A stretch of DNA of 64,000 nucleotides from Pseudomonas sp. CROZ-RG-20F-R04-15 (lineage in GTDB: Bacteria > Pseudomonadota > Gammaproteobacteria > Pseudomonadales > Pseudomonadaceae), in contig NZ_JAKNQL010000011.1 of assembly GCF_022662375.1 (NCBI RefSeq), positions 124,001 to 188,000 on the forward strand, in the 5' to 3' direction. The notes under the pieces are model-generated. The model was not told where the DNA came from. It ran no database searches and was given only the letters and a program-made list of their open reading frames with translations. Position 1 is the stretch's first letter, and every line of letters begins with the position of its first letter. The position numbers were made by a program, and so were the translations under genes. Positions 29,037 through 41,473 of this stretch are shown here, one piece after another.

Positions 29037-29719
29037 TCGGCATTCTGATCCCGGCACACAACGAAGAAGACCTGCTCGACGAATGCCTGAACGCGGCCCT
29101 GCGCGCCAGCCGGCATGGCTTGCTGGCCGGCGAGCGCGTTGAAGTGCTGGTGGTGCTCGACAGTTGCACCGACCGCTCGGCGCAGATTGTCAGCAACTAT
29201 CCGGTGCTGAGCCTGCACATCGACGCCCGCAATGTCGGCCAGGCCCGCGCGGCTGGCGCACAGCTGTTGCTCGAGCGTGGCGCGCGCTGGATCTCCTGTT
29301 CGGACGCCGACAGCCGCGTCGCCGATGACTGGCTGGTGGCACAGCTGGGCTTGGGTGCCGACGCGGTATGCGGTACCGTCACGGTCGAGCACTGGCACGA
29401 GTCGTTCGATGCAGCGGCGCAAATCCGCTACCACCGGCATTACCGGGCCTGTGATGGCCATCGGCATATCCACGGTGCGAATCTGGGCATCAGCGCCGAC
29501 GCCTACCGCTGGGCCGGAGGCTTTAAACCGCTGGCCTGCGACGAAGATGTGCAGTTGGTGCGAGAACTGGAACTGGACGGTGCCAACATCGCCTGGAGCC
29601 ATCGTCCGCAAGTGCTGACCAGCGCTCGCTTCGACAGCCGAGCGCGCGGTGGCTTTGGTGACTATCTGCGAAATCTGGCACAGATAGAGCAAAAAAGAGC
29701 GGATCAGATTGATCTGTGA
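29033..29719 (+). CDS. Family 2 glycosyltransferase
   Basis: This 228-residue protein starts with the GT2 nucleotide-binding fold: ILIPAHNEED (4-13), DSCTDRS (43-49) and the metal-binding DAD (91-93), with a probable acid base in CDEDVQLVREL. There is no C-terminal membrane segment, so it is soluble. It overlaps the methyltransferase stop (ATGA) and ends the four-gene block. The sugar donor and acceptor are not predictable. Confidence 0.83.
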   Translation: MIGILIPAHNEEDLLDECLNAALRASRHGLLAGERVEVLVVLDSCTDRSAQIVSNYPVLSLHIDARNVGQARAAGAQLLLERGARWISCSDADSRVADDWLVAQLGLGADAVCGTVTVEHWHESFDAAAQIRYHRHYRACDGHRHIHGANLGISADAYRWAGGFKPLACDEDVQLVRELELDGANIAWSHRPQVLTSARFDSRARGGFGDYLRNLAQIEQKRADQIDL

Positions 29720-29725
29720 CGCGAC

Positions 29726-29752
29726 GAACTTCACTTCATGAGCAATACTCTG
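29726..29752 (+). promoter_or_regulatory. AlgU-type promoter before the second PIG-L gene
   Basis: GAACTT (29726-29731), 17 bases, then TCTG (29749-29752) fits the Pseudomonas AlgU/RpoE promoter (GAACTT-N16/17-TCTGA) except the last base. It lies in the 156-base gap after the glycosyltransferase, about 120 bases before the next gene, so the second PIG-L gene can be transcribed on its own. Confidence 0.5.
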
Positions 29753-29875
29753 CTGCGCGGCAATCCAGGGTTCGGAGCGTCGCGGGGCAATCAACCAGCC
29801 TTCACGGGTCGGTAGCGTCGGGCAATCACTGTCACGCGCACGACTGAGGGCGAGTCAACACAAGGACGTCATATC

Positions 29876-30634
29876 ATGAAACCGTTAACCCTCAGCGACA
29901 GCAGTTCGTCGACGCAAATCTGGAACAGCGCCGCGCAACTGGACAACATCCCCGTCATCAATACCCGCAGTCTGGTACCCGACGGTGCCCGCGCCGTGGT
30001 CATCGCACCGCATCCGGGCGATGAAGTGGTGACCTGCGGCGGTCTGCTGCAATTGCTTTCAAGTCTGGGTCATCCGCTGCAATTGCTCTCCATCACCGAT
30101 GGCAGTGCCAGCCATCCGGGTTCGCGGCAGTGGTCGGAAAAACGTCTGAGCGTGTTCCGTCCGCAAGAGAGCGTCGAAGCCCTGCGCCGTCTCGGTCTGC
30201 CGATGCACAGCCTGAAATGGGTGCGCGGCGGCTTCACCGACAACGCCCTGTGCGATCAGCAGGACCAGGTCAGCGAATTCATCAGCCGCTACCTGCGCCC
30301 CGGCGACGTGGTGTTCAGCACCTGGCGCGGCGATGGCAACGACGACCATGAAGCGGTGGGCCGGGCCAGCGCGCAAGCGGCGGAACAGGCCGGCGCGACC
30401 TTCCATGATGTACCGGTCTGGGCCTGGCACTGGCCCGAGCGCGACCAGCAACTGATCCCTTGGGAACGCGCGCGCAAACTGCGCCTCGACACCTGGACCG
30501 TAGCGCGCAAGAGCCACGCTACCCACGCCTATGCCAGCCAGCTCAACGGCGAACCGGCGATCGGCATAGCGCCGATGCTGCCACCGGTGCTTCTCGAAAG
30601 AATGCGTTTGCCCTACGAAATCGTGTTTGTCTGA
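29876..30634 (+). CDS. PIG-L family paralogue with degenerate catalytic motifs
   Basis: This 252-residue protein aligns without gaps with the intact PIG-L at 27682-28440 across nearly its full length. The key motifs differ: APHPGDE in place of APHPDDE (position 48, the general base Asp, is Gly) and GNDDHE in place of GHCDHE (position 155, the catalytic His, is Asn). The zinc ligands His46, Asp49 and His158 remain. In MshB-type enzymes the lost residues do proton transfer and transition-state stabilisation, so this copy is probably weak or inactive as a deacetylase. It may be a sugar- or zinc-binding partner or regulator. A GGACG site precedes ATG 29876. Confidence 0.8.
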   Translation: MKPLTLSDSSSSTQIWNSAAQLDNIPVINTRSLVPDGARAVVIAPHPGDEVVTCGGLLQLLSSLGHPLQLLSITDGSASHPGSRQWSEKRLSVFRPQESVEALRRLGLPMHSLKWVRGGFTDNALCDQQDQVSEFISRYLRPGDVVFSTWRGDGNDDHEAVGRASAQAAEQAGATFHDVPVWAWHWPERDQQLIPWERARKLRLDTWTVARKSHATHAYASQLNGEPAIGIAPMLPPVLLERMRLPYEIVFV

Positions 30635-30645
30635 CGCCGTTTCGG

Positions 30646-30735
30646 GTGGGAGCGAGCCTGCTCGCGAAAGCGGTGGTTCTACCAACTCATGTATTGGATT
30701 TGCCGACGCCTTCGCGAGCAGGCTCGCTCCCACAG
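30646..30735. repeat. REP pair
   Basis: Inverted REP units at 30646-30670 and about 30711-30735 lie between the second PIG-L gene and the endonuclease/exonuclease/phosphatase gene. Confidence 0.88.
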
Positions 30736-30823
30736 GTATTGTGATCAAACATGATTTGCAAGGAACTGCCGCCCCTCCCCATCAGTCGCATGAATAAGCG
30801 GCCCGCAATCCAAAGGAGTGAAC

Positions 30824-31606
30824 GTGTCCAGCGATCCCGAGCGTCATGTCGTCGACGCGCCCGTCATCCATCGTCTCAGGGTGCTGACGGTCAACACCCA
30901 CAAGGGCTTCACCGCGCTCAACCGGCGCTTTATCCTGCCGGAACTGCGTGAAGCGGTGCGCAGCACTTCGGCTGACCTGGTGTTTCTGCAGGAGGTGGTG
31001 GGTGAACACGAGCGACATTCGAGTCGTTACAACGAATGGCCGCAAACCTCGCAATACGAATTTCTCGCCGACAGCATGTGGAGCGATTTCGCCTATGGGC
31101 GCAACGCCGTCTACCCCGACGGCCACCACGGCAATGCGCTGCTGTCGAAATACCCGATCCGTGAGTACCGTAACCTTGATGTCTCGATCACCGGCCCTGA
31201 ACGTCGCGGCCTGCTGCACTGCGTGCTCGACGTGCCGGGGCACGCCGAGGTCCACGCGATCTGTGTGCACCTGAGCCTGCTGGAAAGTCATCGGCAATTG
31301 CAGTTGCAGCTGCTGTGTCAGTTGCTCGAATCCCTACCCGACGACGCCCCGGTAATCATCGCCGGCGACTTCAACGACTGGCAGCTTCAGGGCAATGTCG
31401 CCCTCGCCCGTCGCGACTATCTGCACGAAGCCTTCGAGCGTCATCACGGGCGCCCGGCCAAGACTTACCCGGCGCGTTTTCCGCTGCTGCGGCTGGACCG
31501 GATCTACCTGCGCAATGCCAGCAGCCATGACCCACAGATCCTCGGCAACAAGCCGTGGACTCATCTGTCGGATCATTTGCCGCTGGCGGTGGAAGTGCAT
31601 CTGTAA
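30824..31606 (+). CDS. Endonuclease/exonuclease/phosphatase-family protein (YbhP-like)
   Basis: This 260-residue protein has the EEP fold motifs in order: VNTHKGF near residue 25, FLQEVVGEH near 50, GNALLSK, GDFNDWQ near 180 and SDHLPL at the end. EEP enzymes cleave phosphoesters of nucleic acids, inositol phosphates or lipids. E. coli YbhP, a relative, sits beside cardiolipin synthase clsB; here the next gene is an autotransporter instead. GTG 30824 is preferred over GTG 30818 because AAAGGAG ends at 30818. Substrate unknown. Confidence 0.78.
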   Translation: MSSDPERHVVDAPVIHRLRVLTVNTHKGFTALNRRFILPELREAVRSTSADLVFLQEVVGEHERHSSRYNEWPQTSQYEFLADSMWSDFAYGRNAVYPDGHHGNALLSKYPIREYRNLDVSITGPERRGLLHCVLDVPGHAEVHAICVHLSLLESHRQLQLQLLCQLLESLPDDAPVIIAGDFNDWQLQGNVALARRDYLHEAFERHHGRPAKTYPARFPLLRLDRIYLRNASSHDPQILGNKPWTHLSDHLPLAVEVHL

Positions 31607-31722
31607 GCGCGATTCTGACAAGACCGTCCGTCAGTCCTGCTTGAACCGTGAGCAAATTCATCTACACCTAAAAAAGCTCAAGGAGTAGCGCATTCAATCC
31701 GTTAGGCCATGGATTTGATGTA

Positions 31723-31746
31723 GGGCATCAACTGTAGATGATGCCC
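31723..31746. promoter_or_regulatory. Inverted repeat before the autotransporter
   Basis: GGGCATCA and TGATGCCC form an 8-bp inverted repeat with 8 bases between, 54 bases before the autotransporter start. It could be an operator or a leader hairpin. Confidence 0.4.
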
Positions 31747-31799
31747 AATTCATGGCACACCCAAGGATGAATTCCCCGAATTTGCCGTAGGGAATGACC

Positions 31800-34337
31800 A
31801 TGCCGCGCTACTCCACACCTCTGCGGTCACTACCGCACGTCTTGCTCCTGCCTGCTTCTCTGCTGATGTTAACCAGCCACCCCGCTTCTGCGGCCTGCAA
31901 CCTGGTGCCCGGACCAGGCAATGACAACTTCACCTGTGACAGCGGCACAAGTGGTCCACTGACGGATCTCGCCGGCAACAACAGCCTGACCTTCCCCGCC
32001 AACGGCACAGGCCAGATCAATGGCAGCGTGACCTTTGGCGCGGGTGCCGACCGGGTCGAGATCAATTCCGGCGTCATCACCGGCGCGGTCAGTCAGGGCA
32101 ACGGCGTCGATGATTTCGTCATGAATGGCGGTTCAATCGGTTCGCTGGCCCAAGGCGACAGCCGCGATACGTTCCTGATGACCGGTGGCACCATCGTCGG
32201 CGCCTTCGAGGACGGCGATGTCGCGCGCATGACCGGTGGCACGATCGGCCGGGTCGACATGAAACTCGACAACAACATTTTCGACATGTCCGGCGGGCAG
32301 ATCCTCGGCAATCTGGTAACCGGGTTCGGCACCGATACGATCATCGTTTCCGGCGGCCGCATCGGCGGCAACATCAGTGTCAGCGGCGGTAACGACAGCA
32401 TCACCGTCAGTGGTGGGGAAATCGTCGGCGAGATTCGCGCCAGCGTCGGTGATGACCGTTTCCTGTGGGACGGCGGCGGCATTATCCGCTCGGCGATCCT
32501 GATGGACGTCGGCAATGACACGGCTACCCTGCGCAATCTTGGCGACAGCATTCTCACGCTGACGCCCAGCGTGGACGGCGGCGTCGGCACCGATACGTTG
32601 ACACTGGACAACACGCGCACCGCCCTGCCTGCGCGCTTGATCAATTGGGAAACGGTCAACCTGAGCAATGCCTCGCAGCTTGATCTGGGTTCGTCCAGCC
32701 TGGTGCTGGGTGACGCGGGAACCGGCACGGGCGCGTTGAACATCGACGCCAGCAGCACCCTGTTTTCCACTCAGGGCAGCGTTGTGCCAGCGCTGACGGG
32801 ACAAAGCGTGACGCTCAACAACGCCGGGATCATCGACCTGACACAAGGCAACAGCCGCACCAACGACACACTGACCGTGCAAGGCAACTACGTCGGTAAT
32901 CGTGGTCAGTTACTGCTGCAAAGCACCGTGGCTGGTGACGATTCAGCAAGCGACAGACTGATCGTCAACAACGGCGGCCTGGAGGGTTCGACGGTCATCA
33001 GTGTCAGCAACGTCGGCGGTCTGGGCGCACTGACTCAGGTAAATGGCATTGAACTGGTGCAGGCACAAGGCAGCGCTGTCAGCAGCAACACGGCATTTAC
33101 TCTCAGCGGCCCGGTGTCGACCGGCGCTTACGATTACTACCTGTTCAAGGGTGGCGTCACCGCCGGCACCGAGAACAACTGGTATCTGCGCTCAGCCGTT
33201 GTCGCACCGCAATTGATGAGCGTGCCCAATCCCGATCCGGCATTACCGCCGCTGCTGGTTCCGGTCGTGGCCACGCCCGTTGCAGCGGCCATCACCCCGC
33301 TCGACGGCGAGTCCGGTGAAGCGCTGTCCATTGCCTCGCTGCCGGTGTTACCTGCCGCCGTGGCCGGCGCCGCGCCAATTCCTCTGTATCGCCCGGAAGT
33401 ACCGACCTGGTCGGTGTTGCCGCCCGCTGCCGCGCAACTGACGCTGAATGCACTGGGCACGTTTCATGATCGTCAGGGCGATCAGCGCCTGCTCAGCGAA
33501 ACCGGCGCATTTGGCGCCGGTTGGGGCCGGGTCTACGGCAAGAATCTCGAGCAGACCTGGGCCGGTACGGTGACTCCGCGTCTGGACGGCTCGCTTAATG
33601 GCTTTCAGGTCGGCAATGATCTGTACAGCTCGCAGACTTCCGGCGGTCAGAACCAGCGCGTGGGGTTCTTCGTCGGCCACAGCCGTTTGCAGGGTGATGT
33701 CGACGGTTTCAACGAGGGCTTCCAGCACAACAGCGCCGGCAAGATCAAACTCGAAGGCGACAGCTATGGCCTGTACTGGACGCTGACCGACCCTTACGGC
33801 TGGTACGTCGACACCGTGGTGATGGGCACCCGTTTTGACGGCGACAACCATTCCGATCGTGGCGTCAAACTGGACAATCGCGGGCACGCGCTGACCTTGT
33901 CGGCCGAAGCCGGTTATCCATTGCCGATCAGTGACACGTGGGTGATCGAGCCGCAGGCGCAGGTCATCCACCAGAAAATCTCCCTCGACAGCCAGGACGA
34001 TGGCATTTCACGCGTCTCGTTCGATTCCGACGGTGCCTGGACCGGTCGCCTCGGTGCCCGCCTCAAGGGCCGTTATCAAGTCAGCGGGCTGCCGGTGGAA
34101 CCGTACTTGCGCGCCAATCTATGGCATACGTTTTCCGCTACTGACTCGGTGACATTCGGCGCCAGCGATGTCATCAGCACCGAACAGAAATCCTCGACAG
34201 CAGACATTGGCTTGGGCGTCGTGTTGACCCTCGACCGCGCCGTCAGTGTGTACGCCAGTACCGATTACAGCAGCAATATTGACAGCACTGACGTGCGCGG
34301 CGTGGTCGGCAACCTGGGTGTGCGCATTAGCTGGTAG
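31800..34337 (+). CDS. Autotransporter with beta-helix passenger
   Basis: This 845-residue type V secreted protein has a signal peptide (cleavage near HPASA, about residue 31), a passenger rich in Gly, Asn, Asp and Thr with recurring GG-x-I-x-G units spaced about 20 residues (about 90-260), typical of a right-handed beta-helix, a proline-rich linker (about 470-540), and a C-terminal outer-membrane barrel (about 580-845) ending in an aromatic residue (RISW). The passenger is exposed at the surface and could act in adhesion. ATG 31800 is preferred to ATG 31794 because GTAGGGA gives better spacing. It lies inside the glucan/trehalose locus with no obvious metabolic link. Confidence 0.83.
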   Translation: MPRYSTPLRSLPHVLLLPASLLMLTSHPASAACNLVPGPGNDNFTCDSGTSGPLTDLAGNNSLTFPANGTGQINGSVTFGAGADRVEINSGVITGAVSQGNGVDDFVMNGGSIGSLAQGDSRDTFLMTGGTIVGAFEDGDVARMTGGTIGRVDMKLDNNIFDMSGGQILGNLVTGFGTDTIIVSGGRIGGNISVSGGNDSITVSGGEIVGEIRASVGDDRFLWDGGGIIRSAILMDVGNDTATLRNLGDSILTLTPSVDGGVGTDTLTLDNTRTALPARLINWETVNLSNASQLDLGSSSLVLGDAGTGTGALNIDASSTLFSTQGSVVPALTGQSVTLNNAGIIDLTQGNSRTNDTLTVQGNYVGNRGQLLLQSTVAGDDSASDRLIVNNGGLEGSTVISVSNVGGLGALTQVNGIELVQAQGSAVSSNTAFTLSGPVSTGAYDYYLFKGGVTAGTENNWYLRSAVVAPQLMSVPNPDPALPPLLVPVVATPVAAAITPLDGESGEALSIASLPVLPAAVAGAAPIPLYRPEVPTWSVLPPAAAQLTLNALGTFHDRQGDQRLLSETGAFGAGWGRVYGKNLEQTWAGTVTPRLDGSLNGFQVGNDLYSSQTSGGQNQRVGFFVGHSRLQGDVDGFNEGFQHNSAGKIKLEGDSYGLYWTLTDPYGWYVDTVVMGTRFDGDNHSDRGVKLDNRGHALTLSAEAGYPLPISDTWVIEPQAQVIHQKISLDSQDDGISRVSFDSDGAWTGRLGARLKGRYQVSGLPVEPYLRANLWHTFSATDSVTFGASDVISTEQKSSTADIGLGVVLTLDRAVSVYASTDYSSNIDSTDVRGVVGNLGVRISW

Positions 34338-34660
34338 ACCTTCCGTCGGCAATCAAACCTCTCTACCTCTGAGCTTTTCCTGCGTTTTTCCATGCAAACA
34401 ACCACTTAGTTATGTGCAGAAAAACAAACGCTTGCAAAGCCCGTTTTGCCACTACCGCTCATCGTTCAATTTCTTGACGGGCACGCTCGACTCTTCTTAT
34501 CTCAACCTTAACTACCCCCGGAATCACAACCCGGGACGAACCTTCGGACACTCGCGAAAACGAGCGACCAGGGTTTGTCCCGCTCCATTCGGTCGCCCCT
34601 CGTTCGGGGTAGGAGAGACGCCACACAGAGAGAATGCATGCGCCTGCAAGGTAGACCTCC
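34338..34660. other. Intergenic region between autotransporters
   Basis: This 323-base gap holds no supported gene. It is AT-richer at the start and contains small GC hairpins near 34550-34620 (CTCG/CGAG and CCCC/GGGG stems). It ends in a weak AAGG ribosome site for the next gene. Confidence 0.5.
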
Positions 34661-35728
34661 ATGAAAACGCCCATCACCCCACACGAGATCAAAATCACTT
34701 TTTGCACAGTGTCGAGTTCTATCTTGCTGTGCTCATCCATGGAGGCGCAGGCCGGTCCTGCGGCGGATGAAACCACCCCGTGGTATCGCGCGGACGTGCC
34801 GGTCATGACACTGCCCGTCACCGTCATTACCCCCGGCCCGCAACGCTTGAGCCCACGCCCGGACTTGCAGGGGGCGAACCTGATCACCGAAGACCTCGCC
34901 CCGTCAGCCTGGAATGAGTTGTACGGCAGAAGTGCGCGTCAGGCACAAACCGATGTGCTGTCGTCGGGTTACGCAACACCCGGCAGCGGCGACTTCAAAG
35001 GACCAGCCGTGCTGACTCTGCAAAGTGGCAGCCATACCCAGACCATCGGCCTGATCGGCGGCCTCAACCAGATTCAAGCCAATGCCAATGGCCTGCTCAC
35101 CAGCCGCGCCTTGGCAGACCCGAACAGCGACACCCTTAATCTGCAAGGCCAAAGCCTTGGCGCCTACTACAGCCTGAGCGGAGCTCAGGGCTGGCACGTG
35201 GATTTATCCGCCAGTGGCGGCCGGGTCAGCGGTTTCAGTCGCAACGAACAGGGCGCACGACAAGCCACCGAGGGCAGCGCACTGACGCTGTCAGTAGAAG
35301 GCGGTTATCCGATTGGCCTGAGCGAAAACTGGGTGGTCGAACCGCAGGCGCAACTGATCAATCAACGCATCACCCTCGACACACCCTACGCCGGTTCGGG
35401 CAATGCCTCCTCCACCGATCTGACAGCCTGGAGCGGCCGCGTCGGTGCACGTTTGAAAGGCAGTTACGATTTGAATGGCCTGCCGGTCGAACCCTATGTG
35501 CGCACCAACCTCTGGCACACGGTGTACACCGGCAATACCGTGACACTGGATCAGGTCGACAAGATCAGCAGCAGCCGCAAGTCATCCACTGTTGAGTTGG
35601 GCTTGGGCCTGGTGGCGCGGGTGACGCCGGCGGTGAGTCTGTATGTCAGTGCCGATTACAGCAGTGATGTCGATGACAATGATTTGAACGGGATCATTGG
35701 CAGCCTTGGGGTGCGGATGCGTTGGTGA
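34661..35728 (+). CDS. Autotransporter barrel protein with almost no passenger
   Basis: This 355-residue protein resembles the C-terminal barrel of the preceding autotransporter: shared segments include GYP(I/L)-x(2-3)-WV(I/V)EPQAQ, RVGARLKG/RLGARLKG, GLPVEPY(V/L)R, SST and the final strand ending in RMRW. Only about 100 residues precede the barrel, against about 550 in the neighbour. The N-terminal 31 residues form a weak signal-peptide candidate (cleavage near EAQA). It could be an outer-membrane barrel that no longer secretes a passenger, or a channel or partner of the first protein. It appears to have arisen by duplication. Confidence 0.72.
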   Translation: MKTPITPHEIKITFCTVSSSILLCSSMEAQAGPAADETTPWYRADVPVMTLPVTVITPGPQRLSPRPDLQGANLITEDLAPSAWNELYGRSARQAQTDVLSSGYATPGSGDFKGPAVLTLQSGSHTQTIGLIGGLNQIQANANGLLTSRALADPNSDTLNLQGQSLGAYYSLSGAQGWHVDLSASGGRVSGFSRNEQGARQATEGSALTLSVEGGYPIGLSENWVVEPQAQLINQRITLDTPYAGSGNASSTDLTAWSGRVGARLKGSYDLNGLPVEPYVRTNLWHTVYTGNTVTLDQVDKISSSRKSSTVELGLGLVARVTPAVSLYVSADYSSDVDDNDLNGIIGSLGVRMRW

Positions 35729-35771
35729 GCGGTGAGCGGTGAGCCGGATTTTGAAGGTGTCTGAACCGGCG

Positions 35772-35839
35772 CCTTCGCGAGCAGGCTCGCTCCCACATTT
35801 GGAATGTATTCCCCCTGTGGGAGCGAGCCTGCTCGCGAA
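35772..35839. repeat. REP pair between convergent genes
   Basis: Inverted REP units at 35772-35797 and 35814-35839 lie between the barrel gene and the end of glgB. A position between convergent genes suits a role at transcript ends. Confidence 0.88.
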
Positions 35840-35859
35840 TGCAGCGACGCGGTCTCGGA

Positions 35860-38091
35860 TCAGCCCTCCGGTTTGAGGATCAACACCGCCAACGGCGGCA
35901 GGTTCAGCTCCAGCGACAACGACTGGCCATGGCTCGGCACCTCTTCGGTCTCCGCCCCGCCACCATTGCCATAGTTGGACCCGGCATAAATCCCCGCGTC
36001 ACTGTTGAGCAACTCAGTCCAGCGCCCGGCAAACGGCACACCGACGCGATACGCCTGACGCGGCACCGGCGTGAAGTTGGCCACCACCAGCACCGGTTTG
36101 CCGTCCTTGCTCCAGCGTAGCCAGGCATAAACGCTGTTGATCGCATCGTCGCCGATCAACCATTGAAAGCCCTGCGGCGCGTCGTCCTGATCGTGCAGCG
36201 CCGGCTCGTCGCGATACAGCCGATTGAGGTCGCCCACCAGCTTCTGTACGCCTTTGTGCTCGGAGTACTGCAGCAGATACCAATCGAGCTGTTGATCGTG
36301 ATTCCACTCGCGCCATTGACCAAATTCGCAGCCCATGAACAACAGTTTCTTGCCCGGATGGGTCCACATGAAACTCAGATAGGCGCGCAGGTTGGCGAAT
36401 TTCTGCCAGCGGTCGCCGGGCATCTTGTCGATCAGCGAATGCTTGCCGTGCACCACTTCGTCGTGGGAGATCGGCAGGATGAACCGCTCGGACCAGGCGT
36501 AGACCAGGCCAAAACTCAGTTCGTTGTGGTGATGCGCGCGATACACCGGATCCTGCTGGATGTAATGCAGCGAATCGTGCATCCAGCCCATGTTCCATTT
36601 GTAGGCGAAACCCAATCCGCCCTGCTGCGTACTTTGGCTGACGCCGGGCCATGCCGTGGATTCCTCGGCGATGACCAGCGCACCCGGCGCTTCCAGTTCA
36701 ACCACATCGTTCAAGTGCCGCAGGAAGTCGATGGCTTCCAGATTTTCCCGACCACCATGACGGTTCGGCACCCATTCACCGGCCTTGCGCGAATAGTCGC
36801 GATAAAGCATCGAGGCCACCGCATCAACGCGCAAACCGTCGACATGGAAATGTTTCAACCAGTGCAGCCCCGACGCCAGCATGTAACCGTGCACTTCGGT
36901 ACGACCCAGGTTGTAGATCAGCGTGTCCCAATCCTGATGGAAGCCTTCCAGCGGATTGCCATACTCGTACAGCGCGGTGCCGTCGAACTGCGCCAGACCA
37001 TGGGTATCGGTGGGGAAATGCGCTGGTACCCAGTCGAGGATCACACCGATCTCCGCCCGGTGGCAGGCGTCGACGAATTCGGCGAACTGCGCCGGGGAAC
37101 CATAGCGCGCGCTCGGCGCGAACTGCGAAAGCAATTGATAACCCCAAGAGCCACCAAACGGGTGCTCCATGATCGGCATCAGTTCGATATGGGTGAACCC
37201 CAGTTCCTTGACGTACGGGATCAACCTTTCAGCAAGTTCCGGCCAGGTGTACTGGCGCGCCACTTCGCCCAGATCGTCCAGCTCGCATTGCCAGGAACCG
37301 GCATGCAGTTCGTAGATCGACAGCGGCGCCGAGTGTTTCTGCCGGTCGCGTCGGCTGCTCATCCAGTCCTGATCCTGCCAGTCGATTTGCAGCGGTTCGG
37401 CGACTTTCGACGCGGTGTCCGGCGGCAGGCTGGTGGCCAGTGCCATCGGGTCGGCCTTGAGCGGCAGAATGCCGTGGGCACCAAGAATCTCGTATTTGTA
37501 CAACTCGCCCGCTTGCAGGCGCGGAATGAACAACTCCCAGACCCCGGACGGATGACGCAAGCGCATGGGATGACGGCGGCCGTCCCAGACGTTGAAATCA
37601 CCGACCACCGACACGCGCCGGGCATTCGGCGCCCACACGGCGAAACGCACGCCGTCGACACCATCCACGGTTTTCAGTTGGGCGCCGAGGCAGGCACTGA
37701 GGTCGCGATGATTGCCCTCGGCGAACAGATACAGATCCATTTCGCCGAGCAACTGGCCGAAGCTATACGGGTCTTCGGCGACTTGCTCGCCGCCGGCCCA
37801 GCGCGTGCGCAACTGATACGGTCGCGCCTGATCGAAATGGCCGACAAACAGCCCCGGCGTTTCAGTCTGCGCCAACGGACCGCGCTCTTCACCGCTGTCC
37901 TTGTCCAGCACCACGACGCTCAATGCACCGGGCAGATAAGCGCGAATGAACTGCCCGCCAGCGCCATCGCCGTGCGGGCCAAGAATGGAAAAAGGGTCCT
38001 GATGTTCAGCGCGGACCAAGGCATCGATATCTTTCGCCGAGGGCAGCAGTGCTTCTTTGACCTGACCCTGTTCCTTGTTCGAGAAACTCAT
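35860..38091 (-). CDS. glgB: 1,4-alpha-glucan branching enzyme
   Basis: GlgB makes the alpha-1,6 branches of the glucan built by GlgE or GlgA. The 743-residue GH13 protein has N-terminal CBM48-type domains (about 1-250), nucleophile Asp423 (GLRVDAVASMLYRDY) and acid Glu476 (IAEEST), spaced 53 residues as in E. coli GlgB. It starts 2 bases after the treS stop in the minus-strand operon glgE-treS-glgB and is the last gene of that arm. Confidence 0.94.
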   Translation of the reverse strand: MSFSNKEQGQVKEALLPSAKDIDALVRAEHQDPFSILGPHGDGAGGQFIRAYLPGALSVVVLDKDSGEERGPLAQTETPGLFVGHFDQARPYQLRTRWAGGEQVAEDPYSFGQLLGEMDLYLFAEGNHRDLSACLGAQLKTVDGVDGVRFAVWAPNARRVSVVGDFNVWDGRRHPMRLRHPSGVWELFIPRLQAGELYKYEILGAHGILPLKADPMALATSLPPDTASKVAEPLQIDWQDQDWMSSRRDRQKHSAPLSIYELHAGSWQCELDDLGEVARQYTWPELAERLIPYVKELGFTHIELMPIMEHPFGGSWGYQLLSQFAPSARYGSPAQFAEFVDACHRAEIGVILDWVPAHFPTDTHGLAQFDGTALYEYGNPLEGFHQDWDTLIYNLGRTEVHGYMLASGLHWLKHFHVDGLRVDAVASMLYRDYSRKAGEWVPNRHGGRENLEAIDFLRHLNDVVELEAPGALVIAEESTAWPGVSQSTQQGGLGFAYKWNMGWMHDSLHYIQQDPVYRAHHHNELSFGLVYAWSERFILPISHDEVVHGKHSLIDKMPGDRWQKFANLRAYLSFMWTHPGKKLLFMGCEFGQWREWNHDQQLDWYLLQYSEHKGVQKLVGDLNRLYRDEPALHDQDDAPQGFQWLIGDDAINSVYAWLRWSKDGKPVLVVANFTPVPRQAYRVGVPFAGRWTELLNSDAGIYAGSNYGNGGGAETEEVPSHGQSLSLELNLPPLAVLILKPEG

Positions 38092-38093
38092 GA

Positions 38094-41435
<3,342 letters not shown>

Positions 41436-41473
41436 GTGAAACTCCTGCTGAATGCTTTAAAAGCGCCCCACGA

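Noticed and set aside
34661..35728. Pseudogene of an autotransporter
   Set aside because: The frame is intact with a good final beta strand and its own start, so it is treated as a short barrel protein; a remnant is still possible.
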